From Streptomyces sp. CB01201 (GTDB taxonomy: Bacteria; Actinomycetota; Actinomycetes; Streptomycetales; Streptomycetaceae): DNA of 64,000 nt. The notes under the pieces are model-generated. The model was given only the letters and a program-made list of their open reading frames with translations. It was not told the origin of the DNA and did not search any database. The stretch lies in NCBI RefSeq assembly GCF_002803085.1, contig NZ_NNBJ01000022.1:1-64000 (forward strand). The letters run 5' to 3'. Positions 51,008-59,247 of this stretch are shown piece by piece. Position numbers and translations under genes: made by a program. Numbering within the stretch: position 1 is the first letter of the stretch; each line of letters opens with the position of its first letter.

Positions 51008-51577
51008 GTGCGGGAACCGGTCGGAGTGCGCCAAGCGCAGGCAGAACGCACCCGCGGCGGCGTGCTGGCGGCCGCCGCGGCGGTCTTCGTGGAGCAGGGC
51101 GTCCAGGCCCCCGTCCGCGACATCGCGGAACGGGCCGGCGTCGGCGTCGGCACGATCTATCGGAACTTCCCGACGCGGGCGGACCTCGTCACCGCGGTCT
51201 ACCGGCACCAGATCGACACCTGCACCGCGCTCGCGGCCCGGCTGCTTGAGGAGTCGGCCTCCCCGTTCACGGCCCTGACCCGCTGGGCGGACGCGTTCGT
51301 GGAGTTCCTGGTGACCAAGCACGGCCTGGGCGCGGCCCTTGGATCCGGCGATCCGGGCCTTGAGAACCTCCACGCCCTCATGCTCGACACGCTGGTCCCG
51401 GCCTGCGCGACTCTGCTCGACGCCTGCGCCGAGGCCGACGAACTAGGCGCCGACATCTCCGCCTACACACTCATGCGTGCCATCGGAAACCTCTGCATCA
51501 CCGGACCCGACTACGACCAGGCCGATGCCAAGCGGATGGTTGCGACCCTCCTTGCCGGGTGCCGGCGCGCGGCCTAG
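51008..51577 (+). CDS. TetR-family repressor
   Basis: A 189-residue regulator. The HTH is VRDIAERAGVGVGTIYRNFP, preceded by RGGVLAAAAAVFVEQG. The C-terminal helical domain (GLGAALGSGDPGLENLHALM) resembles that of the SCO-type TetR repressors of hydrolases and oxidoreductases. GTG at 51008 follows AAAGGAGGG. Two inverted repeats immediately upstream overlap both its own and the divergent hydrolase promoter, so joint repression relieved by a substrate of the hydrolase is the simplest model. Confidence 0.92.
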   Translation: MREPVGVRQAQAERTRGGVLAAAAAVFVEQGVQAPVRDIAERAGVGVGTIYRNFPTRADLVTAVYRHQIDTCTALAARLLEESASPFTALTRWADAFVEFLVTKHGLGAALGSGDPGLENLHALMLDTLVPACATLLDACAEADELGADISAYTLMRAIGNLCITGPDYDQADAKRMVATLLAGCRRAA

Positions 51578-51737
51578 CGGCAGGGTCCGACTGCCTCAAT
51601 CGTCACGCAGGGCCGCACGGTCGCACGGCGGGCTGCTGACGCCGAGGAGCGCCCGTCCACCGCGCCGGTGGACGGGTTGAAGTCCATTACTGCGGCAGGG
51701 AGTTGACCACGGGGGCGGTTTCGGGTCTTCTTCTGGG

Positions 51738-52178
51738 GTGTCCACTCTTCACATCCACCGGCCCGAGGGCGACGCCGCCCTCGCGGACTGGCGCCACGTG
51801 CACAACGTCGTCATCCCAGCCCACTCCCTCTCCCTGGACGACGTACGGGAGCGCGCCACGCGCAACCACCTTGAGGTCGCCTACCTCGACGGCGAACTCG
51901 TGGGATGCAGTACGGTCCGGCCGCCCGGGGCCGACTCGGACACGGCCACCGTCATCGCCCGCGTCCTCCCCGCGCACCGCGGCAGGGGTTTCGGCGCGGA
52001 GCTCTACGGCCGAGGCCTCCACAAGGCCCGGGAGCTGGGGGCGAAGGGGATCGAAACGGTGGTGCTGTCGTCCAACGAGGACGGACTCCGCTTCGCTCTG
52101 CGCAACGGCTTCACGGAGATCGACCGCTATCTGCTCCCGGGCGACACTGTTCCCTGGATCGATCTGCGCCTCTCCTGA
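51738..52178 (+). CDS. GNAT-family acetyltransferase
   Basis: A 146-residue single GNAT domain. Motif A is VLPAHRGRGFGAELYGRGLH, and the C-terminal helix/strand is NEDGLRFALRNGFTEIDRYL. GTG at 51738 (VSTLHIHRPEGD) is the only sensible start; the ribosome site is weak. The substrate is unknown. It is convergent with the ArsR-SRPBCC gene, with 46 bp between the stops. Confidence 0.85.
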   Translation: MSTLHIHRPEGDAALADWRHVHNVVIPAHSLSLDDVRERATRNHLEVAYLDGELVGCSTVRPPGADSDTATVIARVLPAHRGRGFGAELYGRGLHKARELGAKGIETVVLSSNEDGLRFALRNGFTEIDRYLLPGDTVPWIDLRLS

Positions 52179-52224
52179 CCGTGTACCGGGGGTGGGGTGC
52201 GACGCTGTCGGTCCGGTTCGGGGA

Positions 52225-52998
52225 TCAGGACCACGGCGGCACGGACAGGGGCTTTCCCGTCTCGATGTAGGTCTTGAGGTTGGACAGCACGGCCGCCCAG
52301 CCTCCGGCCGCCTGACGGAACTCGGTCTCGTCCCGCAGGTTCTCGTGAGTGACCGTGAGCTGGACCGTGCCGCCCAGGGGCTTGAGGTCGAAGGTCACCG
52401 TGGAGGGGCCGTCCGGGCGGTCCTCGTCGGGTCCGGCCCAGGTGATGACCAGACGCCTGGCCGGGACGGCCGCCACGACGGTCCCCACGACATCGGCGAT
52501 CCCGGAGCCGTCGACGCGGCGGTGCTCCCAGGCGGAACCGGGCTGCCAGTCGGAGATGTTGCTGTGGCCCCAGTAGAGGGCTGACGTCTCGGGGTCGGTC
52601 AGGGCCGCCCAGACCTTCTCCGGGGTCGCCTCGATGTAGGTGGTGTAGACGAACTGCGGTTTGTCGGACATCGCGTGCTCGGCTTTCTGCTTCAGAACGC
52701 TCAGGGCCCGCAGGCGCGGACGCTCGAACTTGTCGATCCACCGCTCCTGGATCTCGTGGAGCGGAACGGGGTTGAGGTAGTGGAGTTTCTCCCGGCCCCT
52801 CCTGGTCGTGCTGACGAGATTCGCGGCCTCCAGCAGGCCCAGGTGCTGGGTAGCGGCCTGGCGGGACATCGCCAGTCCGTCGCACAGCTCACTGAGGCTC
52901 TGGCCGTTGTTCTCGTGCAGTCGGTCCAGCAGACGCCTACGGGTCACGTCGGACAGGGCCTTGAAGACCTTGTCCATCTCATCGCTCACACCCACCAT
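52225..52998 (-). CDS. ArsR-type HTH fused to an SRPBCC/AHSA1 domain
   Basis: A 257-residue fusion. Residues 1-110 are an ArsR winged helix (MDKVFKALSDVTRRRLLDRL; recognition helix MSRQAATQHLGLLEAANLVS). Residues 112-257 are an AHSA1-like SRPBCC domain (VYTTYIEATPEKVWAALTDP, then WQPGSAWEHRRVDG, AGGWAAVLSNLKTYIETGKP). These two are usually adjacent coupled genes; here they are in one frame with a clean linker (KQKAEHAMSDKPQF), where an internal ATG marks the old second start. The SRPBCC pocket could bind the effector. ATG at 52998 or 53001; a TGCA-containing AT-richer site (near 52999-53019) covers the start. Confidence 0.88.
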   Translation of the reverse strand: MVGVSDEMDKVFKALSDVTRRRLLDRLHENNGQSLSELCDGLAMSRQAATQHLGLLEAANLVSTTRRGREKLHYLNPVPLHEIQERWIDKFERPRLRALSVLKQKAEHAMSDKPQFVYTTYIEATPEKVWAALTDPETSALYWGHSNISDWQPGSAWEHRRVDGSGIADVVGTVVAAVPARRLVITWAGPDEDRPDGPSTVTFDLKPLGGTVQLTVTHENLRDETEFRQAAGGWAAVLSNLKTYIETGKPLSVPPWS

Positions 52999-53377
52999 CA
53001 TGCAAGCATTTACCTGCATGTCAACCTGGAGCCGCCCGGCGGCGCAAATGCCCTGTCGACAAGAGCGCCCCGGGGGGCCTGCGGTCAAGGGGGCCCTGGG
53101 GGTCCTGCGGCACCTCGGCCTGAACTCACTGCCTACGTGCGCCGTGTTGTCCGTACTACTACCGCGAGCCGACCGTATGCCGCGCCGGTGGTCGTTCCGG
53201 CGCTGCGGGCGTCCCATCAGGGGGAGCGCGCCGGCAGCTCGCCGAGGACTGTGCCGCGTCCCCAGGACAGGTGTGTCGGCCGCCCCGGGATTCGGGCGCC
53301 TGATTCGGACAAAGGGAATTCCGGTGTCTACGGCACCGGCGCTTGGGAACGCGTATATCTACGTGCCGGTGGCCTTG

Positions 53378-53409
53378 TGATCCACGCTTGATCAACGCGT
53401 GATCCACGT
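53378..53409 (+). promoter_or_regulatory. Three TGATCMACG repeats phased at 11 bp upstream of the cluster
   Basis: TGATCCACGC, TGATCAACGC and TGATCCACGT begin at 53378, 53389 and 53400, exactly 11 bp apart. Streptomyces SARP activators bind direct repeats with this spacing. It lies about 270 bp before the first gene of the NRPS-like cluster. The remaining 53000-53675 gap has no other recognisable gene. Confidence 0.6.
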
Positions 53410-53675
53410 TCACGATCCCGGCGGCACCCATCGAATACGCAGCAGGCCCGATGGAATCTGGGGGCGGTAAGTGGGAAGAGTTCGGACCCGCGCAGGGGAA
53501 TAGGGCAACGTCCGCTCCCTGCCTGATCCGCCCGTCCGCGCCCGGCCGAGTGCCCGCTCACCTGCGTGGGGCGCTCATGCCACTTCTCGCCTCCGCCCCT
53601 CCCGCACGCTTCTCACCTGTCTCCTTCGGGCGTTCCGCATGGTCTCTCCATCAAGCTGAACCAAGGAGTTACGTC

Positions 53676-54689
53676 ATGTCCTTAATGGACGGTCGGCTCG
53701 ACGAAGCGCCGACGATCAACCTGCTCGACTGCACGCTGCGCGACGGTTCGTACGCCGTCGACTTCCAGCTCGACGAGGGGTTCGTGACGAACCTGCTCAC
53801 CCGGTTGAACGACATTCCGGTGGCCAAAGTGGAGGTGGGTCACGGAATAGGCCTTGAGGCCGAGCGCAGTGGGATCAAGGCGTGCAACATCGACCACTAC
53901 CGGTGGGCCGAGATAGCGACGGCCACCCTGACGCGCAGGCCCTGGGGGATGTTCGCACAGCCCGAGTTCACCCGCCTGGGCACCGTCGGGGACCTGAGCG
54001 ACCGGGGCATGTCCTTCATACGGATAGGTATGGAGCCGGACCGGGTACCCGAGCACCTCGACTACCTGCGGCGCGCCACCGAGCTGTGCGGAGAGGTCTA
54101 TCTGAACCTCATGAAGTCGAGCGCCACCCCCGTGCGTGAACTCGTGGGGCTGCTCGACGGGTTGCCGTCCGACATCGCCGGCGTCTACGTCGTGGACTCC
54201 TACGGCGCCATGCTGCCCGCCGACGTGCAGACATATGTGAGTGCCGTACGTCAGGACTTCGCGGTCGTCGGCTTCCACGGGCACGACAACCTCGGCATGG
54301 CCAACATCAACAGCCTCACCGCCCTGCAAGCGGGTGCCACCATCGTCGACGCCACGCTCGACGGCATCGGCCGGGGATCGGGCAACGCCGCCATCGAGTC
54401 GCTGGCCGGGGCCCTCAAGATCCTCGGATCCGACCGCTTCGACTACGCGGAACTGGCAAAACTCGCCGCGTACTGCCGGGCGAACATGGTGGCCCTCCCC
54501 GAGGACCGCACCATGCAGGTCCTCGGCGCGGTGATCGGCATCCACTCGGGCTTCTTCCCGCTGGTGGAGGAGCTCGCGGGGGAGTACCACACCGATCCGG
54601 CACGGCTGATGGAGACGGCGGTCGAGATCGCCGACCACAGCCCGCGCAAGGACGACTTCCGGATCGCCGCACACCGGATCTCCGCCTGA
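53676..54689 (+). CDS. DRE-TIM metallolyase (4-hydroxy-2-oxovalerate aldolase-like)
   Basis: A 337-residue TIM-barrel of the HMGL/DmpG superfamily. The metal and substrate motif is INLLDCTLRDGSYAVDFQ with Asp18; the metal His pair is GFHGHDNLG (His201, His203); GIGRGSGNAAIE completes the active site. DmpG-type aldolases have His after DG-Met, acting as the base; here that position is Tyr26 (RDGSY), so donor, acceptor or reaction may differ. It could join pyruvate to an aldehyde, or cleave a 4-hydroxy-2-oxo acid. ATG at 53676 follows AAGGAG. First gene of a nine-gene same-strand cluster; the FAH-type enzyme follows 69 bp later. Confidence 0.88.
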   Translation: MSLMDGRLDEAPTINLLDCTLRDGSYAVDFQLDEGFVTNLLTRLNDIPVAKVEVGHGIGLEAERSGIKACNIDHYRWAEIATATLTRRPWGMFAQPEFTRLGTVGDLSDRGMSFIRIGMEPDRVPEHLDYLRRATELCGEVYLNLMKSSATPVRELVGLLDGLPSDIAGVYVVDSYGAMLPADVQTYVSAVRQDFAVVGFHGHDNLGMANINSLTALQAGATIVDATLDGIGRGSGNAAIESLAGALKILGSDRFDYAELAKLAAYCRANMVALPEDRTMQVLGAVIGIHSGFFPLVEELAGEYHTDPARLMETAVEIADHSPRKDDFRIAAHRISA

Positions 54690-54758
54690 GACAAAGGAAG
54701 TTGACCACCCAGCCGATCGGTGGGCCGGTCCCGGTCCGCCCTCCCGTGGGAGAGCACC

Positions 54759-55664
54759 ATGAGAATCGCCAAGTCGATCCACTCCGCCTCCGGCCCAGGC
54801 ATCTGCGTCGGCCATGCGGGCCAATGGTTCGCCCTGTCGGACATCAAGGGCTATCAAGACGTCACCCGGATCAGTGAGCTGGTGCGGGACGACGCGGACC
54901 TGCGGTCGCTGACGGAGTCCATAGAACGGCAGGCGGCCGAACTCGCCCCCGCCCGGCCGGACTTCGAGCATGCCGCCACGATCGTCGACCCGGGCTCCGA
55001 CATCTGGGGAGCGGGTCTCAACTACCGTCGCCACAGCGAGGACTTGGAGTCCGAACAGCCCCGCTCCGGTCCCGGTTCCTATCTGCGTCCAGCCAACTGC
55101 CTCATCGACAACGGCGGTTACATCGAACTCCCTCGGCAGTCCGGGCGGGTGACGGCGGAAGCGGAGCTGGGGCTCGTCATCAAAACCCGCTGCAAGAACG
55201 TCGACCGCTCCGAGTGGCGCTCCGTCGTGGCGGGCGTCACCGCCGTCCTCGACATGACCGCCGAGGACGTGATCCGCGAAAATCCCCGGCACATTCCGTG
55301 GGCCAAGGGATTCGACACCTTTTGCAGCGTCGGGCCCGTCCTGGTGACCCTGGACGAATTCAGCGACGCCGACCTCGCTTCGCTCCGGATCGCCACCGTG
55401 CGCAACGACGAGACCGTGGCGGCCGCCACGCCCGCCGACATGAAGTTCGGCCTGGACCGTCTCGTGGAGTACTTCAGCGCCGGACGAACCCTCGAACCCG
55501 GCACGGTGATCTGTACGGGAACCCCCGGCGCCGTTCCACTCGGCGCGGGCGACACGGTGCGGGCCGTCGTGGAGCACGTCGGCACCCTGACCCACCCGGT
55601 CCGCAAGGACGAGGCACACCCCCAGGAGATCCAGCGCCCCGCAACGCACAGCGAAGGAGGCTGA
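54759..55664 (+). CDS. Fumarylacetoacetate hydrolase-family protein
   Basis: A 301-residue FAH-fold enzyme. Signature elements are WGAGLNYRRHSED, the metal-binding ExE of TAEAELGLVI, the Asp of LDMTAEDV, the Lys in PWAKGFDTF and GTVICTGTPGAVPLGAGD. Family members hydrolyse C-C bonds of acylpyruvates, hydrate 2-oxo-pentenoates, or decarboxylate/tautomerise oxaloacetate-like acids. Placed after a 4-hydroxy-2-oxo acid aldolase homologue, it may form or hydrate an unsaturated 2-oxo acid, as in the lower meta-cleavage pathway but used for building. Its stop lies one base before the next gene's start. ATG at 54759 after GGGAGAG. Confidence 0.88.
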   Translation: MRIAKSIHSASGPGICVGHAGQWFALSDIKGYQDVTRISELVRDDADLRSLTESIERQAAELAPARPDFEHAATIVDPGSDIWGAGLNYRRHSEDLESEQPRSGPGSYLRPANCLIDNGGYIELPRQSGRVTAEAELGLVIKTRCKNVDRSEWRSVVAGVTAVLDMTAEDVIRENPRHIPWAKGFDTFCSVGPVLVTLDEFSDADLASLRIATVRNDETVAAATPADMKFGLDRLVEYFSAGRTLEPGTVICTGTPGAVPLGAGDTVRAVVEHVGTLTHPVRKDEAHPQEIQRPATHSEGG

Positions 55665-55665
55665 C

Positions 55666-57468
55666 ATGGTGAAGGAGGCCGACGTGCCGCCCGAAGGCGA
55701 GTCCCCGCAAGACAGCTCGGTGAAGGACAGGCCCGTCAAAGGCGGGACCGTGGCGGGCGACGGGTCCGTGGTCGAGGCCCTGGACCGTGCCGTGCGGGAG
55801 TTCCCCGGCCACGACGCGCTGCGTACCGCGGACACGACCCTCACCTACCGGGAGTTCGGCACCCGTGTCGAAGAGTTCGCACGCCGATTACAGGACCTGA
55901 CCGCACCGGGCGAGTTCATCGCCATCGAAGGCGACCGGGGCCCGGCAGCGATCATCGCCATGGCCGGAGCCTTGAAGGCGGCGCGGCCGTTCGTCTTCGT
56001 CGACGACCGCGACAGCGCCTCGTCCAACGCCGGGAAGACCGGCCTCCTGGGTGTGCGCCTGATGGCACGCGCCCCGTCCGGGAACGGCCCGGCTGAGTTC
56101 ACACCGATCCCCGAAGCATGGCGCACCGGCGACGGCACTCCCGCCGGAGCGCGCCCCGGGGCTCCTCAACTCCCTTTCCAGGAGGGGGAGATCGGGTACG
56201 CGATCCACACTTCGGGATCCACCGGAACACCCAAATGCGTCCTCGTCAGGGCGGCCCCGCTCGCCCCGGTCATCCGTGACCACGTCGAGCGGCTCGCCGT
56301 CGGACCGGACAGCAGGACGCTCCAGTTCGCCCGGCTCACCTTCGACGGGTGCATCACCGAGATCCTCTGGACGCTGACCGCGGGCGGCTGCCTCGTGGTG
56401 CTCGACGAGGCGCACTTGGCGCCCGGCGCCGTCCTGCGCGACACCCTGGAGCGCTTCGCCATCACGCACCTCAAGACGACCCCGTTCGCCCTGACGGTGA
56501 CCGAACCCGGCGACGCGATGCATTTGGAACACGTGGTCAATGGCGGCGGCCCCTGCCGGCCCGCCGTGATCCGCACCTGGTCCAAGGTGGCGAGCTTCCA
56601 CAACGCCTACGGCCTCACCGAGACCACGGTGTGCAACCTGCTCAGCGACGCGCTCGATCCGGACGACTGCCGTGACGGGGTGCCCCTCGGGGACCTGGTG
56701 GGCGACTGCGGCCACCTGATCCGCGAACCGGCCACGGGCGCCACGGGCCCCGGCGTACAACGGGGCGAACTCGTCGTGACCGGCGCGAGCGTGGCGGCGG
56801 GGTACCTCACCGCACAGGGCGTGCGGCCCTTCCTCGGACCGGACGGCACGAGTGCGTACGCCACCGGGGATTTGGTCGAACTCCGCTCCGACGGGCTCCA
56901 CTTCGTGGAGCGCCTGGACCGTCAGGTGAAGGTCCGCGGCTACCGCCTCGACCCCGGCGAGATCGAAGCGGCGGTGTGCCGGCATCCGGACGTGCGGGAC
57001 GCGGTGGTCGTCGCCGAGGCCCACGACGAGGGCGACCCCTCCGACCGGGACACGCTGGTCTGCTACTACCGGGGCGAGCCCGGTCCCCGCTCCGTACGTG
57101 CACATCTGGAGGGCATCCTCGACCCGTTCAAGATCCCCTCGGTCCTCGAACAGGTCGACGCCTTCCCGCACACCGTGAACGGCAAGGTCGACCGGGACGC
57201 CCTGCGGGCGCGCCGCCGCGGCCAGGCCACCCAGGACGCGCCGGCCACCCCGGAGGAGCAGGTGCTGCGCGTGGTGCGCACCCTGACCGGCGTCGAGGAC
57301 GTACGCCTCGACGACAACTTCTTCGACGTGGGCGGCGACTCGGCCTCGGCCGTCGTGCTCGTGTCCCGGCTGAAGAAGCTCGGCTGGGCCGATGCCGGAG
57401 TCCGTGACGTGCTGCGCGCGGCGGACCTCGGGGCCCTCGCCGACCGACTGCGGGAACGGAGCGTGTGA
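55666..57468 (+). CDS. NRPS adenylation domain with C-terminal carrier protein (A-PCP)
   Basis: A 600-residue didomain. Adenylation motifs: A3 HTSGSTGTPK (181-190), A4 LTFDGCITE with Asp227 in the place that binds an alpha-amino group, A5 NAYGLTETT (313-321), A7 YATGDL, A8 RLDRQVKVRGYRLDPGEIEA and A10 NGKVDRDAL with Lys507. The PCP (about 525-598) has DNFFDVGGDSASAVV with phosphopantetheine Ser559. There is no condensation, epimerisation or thioesterase domain. The first 35 residues are unlike A domains. It should load an amino acid for tailoring on the carrier. ATG at 55666 is one base past the FAH stop. Confidence 0.93.
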   Translation: MVKEADVPPEGESPQDSSVKDRPVKGGTVAGDGSVVEALDRAVREFPGHDALRTADTTLTYREFGTRVEEFARRLQDLTAPGEFIAIEGDRGPAAIIAMAGALKAARPFVFVDDRDSASSNAGKTGLLGVRLMARAPSGNGPAEFTPIPEAWRTGDGTPAGARPGAPQLPFQEGEIGYAIHTSGSTGTPKCVLVRAAPLAPVIRDHVERLAVGPDSRTLQFARLTFDGCITEILWTLTAGGCLVVLDEAHLAPGAVLRDTLERFAITHLKTTPFALTVTEPGDAMHLEHVVNGGGPCRPAVIRTWSKVASFHNAYGLTETTVCNLLSDALDPDDCRDGVPLGDLVGDCGHLIREPATGATGPGVQRGELVVTGASVAAGYLTAQGVRPFLGPDGTSAYATGDLVELRSDGLHFVERLDRQVKVRGYRLDPGEIEAAVCRHPDVRDAVVVAEAHDEGDPSDRDTLVCYYRGEPGPRSVRAHLEGILDPFKIPSVLEQVDAFPHTVNGKVDRDALRARRRGQATQDAPATPEEQVLRVVRTLTGVEDVRLDDNFFDVGGDSASAVVLVSRLKKLGWADAGVRDVLRAADLGALADRLRERSV

Positions 57469-57471
57469 CGC

Positions 57472-59247
57472 ATGTGTGGCCTGTGCGGGACCTACGCCCC
57501 GGACAAGACCCTCGACCGGTCCGTAGCCGCCGCGATGCACGCCCGGCTGATCCACCGAGGACCGGACGAGACCTACTCGCTCAGCACACCCACCCTGTCC
57601 GTGAAACTCGGCCGCCTCGGCATGACCGCCCTGAAGGACGGCTGGCAGCCGGCCGAGGACCCCGGCGGCCGGTACGTGGCCATGACGAACGGCGAGATCT
57701 ACAACGGCGCGGAACTGCGCGCCCGGCTCGGCGGCGCCCGGCCCGACAACCGGGTCGACGTGGCCGTCCTGCCGGAATTGTTCGCCCGGTACGGGCCGGC
57801 CGGCCTCGAAATGGTCGACGGACAGTTCGCCACCGCCCTTTACGACCGGGCGGAGGACCGGCTGTACCTGGGCCGGGACCGCTTCGGAGTGTGCCCGCTC
57901 TTCTACACCGTCGTCGGCACGCATGTGCACTTCTGTTCCGAGTTGAAGCCGCTCGTGCAGAGCGTCGAGCACCCCTGGGGGCTCGACGTCGGCGCGGTCG
58001 ACCAGTACCTGACGCTCGGCAACATCGTGGCTCCGCGCACGCTGGTGGAGGGCGTCCACGCGGTGCCGCCCGGCTGCCTGGTCGGCTTCGGCGATGGCGG
58101 GCCCGTGACCGAACGGTATTGGCGCTACGGGGAGTTCACCGAGCCGGACCGCCCCGTGACCGCCCCGCGGATCCGGGACGCGCTTCGGGGAGCGGTGGCC
58201 GACCGGTTGCGCGCGGACGTGGAGATCGGCGCCTACCTCAGCGGCGGATTCGACTCCACCGCACTCGTCCTTGAGGCGTCCGGCCTGCGGCGCGAACCCA
58301 CCCGCACGTTCTCCGTGCTCTTCGACGACATCGCCCTCGACGAGGGACGGTTCCAGCGCGAGGTCGCGGACAAGGTGGGCAGCGAGCACCACCAGATCCA
58401 CTGCACGCCCGATGATGTCACCGCCCGCTTCGAGGAGATGGTGCGCCACTGCTGCTATCCGCAGCGCGAGACGTACAACGTGGCGGCCCTGATGCTGGCC
58501 GGCGAGGCCCGCCGCACCGGGCTCAAGGGCGTGATCTCGGGGGAGGGAGCCGACGAGCTGTTCTACGGCTACGACTCCTACGCCTTCGACGGCGCCCGCA
58601 GAAAGCAGCCGCCGAGCCACACCGAGAACGAATCGGCATGGGGCAGGGCCGACTTCTCCTGGGAGGTCGACCGGGCCAGGGCCGCCCGCCGGCGCGAGAC
58701 GTGTCTCACCTCGCGGGCAGCCGAGGCCCTGGTCGGCAAGGAGTACTGGCGGGACCGCCTGATCCCGTTCGACGAGCGGGAGACCGCCGGGCTGACCCGG
58801 ATGCAGCTCCGCTCGATCGCCGATGTGTATGTACAGCTCAGTGGTCATCTGCTCGGCGACCACGGCGACACCATGCTCATGGCGAACTCGGTGGAGGGCC
58901 GCTACCCGTTCCTGGGGAACTCCGTGGTCGCCCTGGGCCTGAGCATCCCGGACGAGCGGAAGGTGGCGGACTTCGAGGGCAAGGCCTGCCTGAAGGAGGC
59001 GTACGCCGACATCGTCCCGCGTGCCGTCCTGGACCGCGCCAAACAGGGCTTCACCGCGTACGGCCTTTCCGCGACGTCCGACGGTGCGACGCTCTCACGA
59101 TGGCGGGACCTGGTCGCGGCCAGCGGTGTCTTCCGGCCGGACGCCCTGGACACCCTGGCCGCCGACCCCACGCCCGACAAGTGGGACGTCCGTCTGAGCC
59201 TCATCAGCATCAGCGCGGTCATCGACGAGTTGGGACTGACCTCATGA
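57472..59247 (+). CDS. Asparagine synthetase-like glutamine amidotransferase
   Basis: A 591-residue AsnB-type protein. The Ntn glutaminase domain starts MCGLCGTYAPDK with Cys2 as nucleophile and HRGPDE. The C-terminal synthetase domain holds the pyrophosphate loop GAYLSGGFDSTALVLEAS and ISGEGADELFYGYDSY. Both halves look complete, so it should use glutamine and ATP to amidate a carboxylate. In cluster context the target is likely a pathway acid, perhaps an unusual Asn/Gln-like amino acid, rather than aspartate. Beta-lactam synthetase homologues have lost the Cys2 function, which argues against that role here. Start ATG 57472, three bases after the previous stop; the stop overlaps the next ATG. 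Confidence 0.93.
   Translation: MCGLCGTYAPDKTLDRSVAAAMHARLIHRGPDETYSLSTPTLSVKLGRLGMTALKDGWQPAEDPGGRYVAMTNGEIYNGAELRARLGGARPDNRVDVAVLPELFARYGPAGLEMVDGQFATALYDRAEDRLYLGRDRFGVCPLFYTVVGTHVHFCSELKPLVQSVEHPWGLDVGAVDQYLTLGNIVAPRTLVEGVHAVPPGCLVGFGDGGPVTERYWRYGEFTEPDRPVTAPRIRDALRGAVADRLRADVEIGAYLSGGFDSTALVLEASGLRREPTRTFSVLFDDIALDEGRFQREVADKVGSEHHQIHCTPDDVTARFEEMVRHCCYPQRETYNVAALMLAGEARRTGLKGVISGEGADELFYGYDSYAFDGARRKQPPSHTENESAWGRADFSWEVDRARAARRRETCLTSRAAEALVGKEYWRDRLIPFDERETAGLTRMQLRSIADVYVQLSGHLLGDHGDTMLMANSVEGRYPFLGNSVVALGLSIPDERKVADFEGKACLKEAYADIVPRAVLDRAKQGFTAYGLSATSDGATLSRWRDLVAASGVFRPDALDTLAADPTPDKWDVRLSLISISAVIDELGLTS

Noticed and set aside
53451..53675. N-terminal extension of the aldolase from a GTG/ATG upstream
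   Set aside because: The extra 75 residues are compositionally odd and AAGGAG sits just before ATG 53676.
55888..58863. A 991-codon open frame on the minus strand
   Set aside because: It lies antisense to clear A-PCP and amidotransferase genes. It is a product of high third-position GC, with no domain in the translation.
57472..59247. Beta-lactam synthetase
   Set aside because: The glutaminase Cys2 and complete Ntn domain are intact, which is the asparagine-synthetase rather than the beta-lactam-synthetase pattern; only an assay could settle it.
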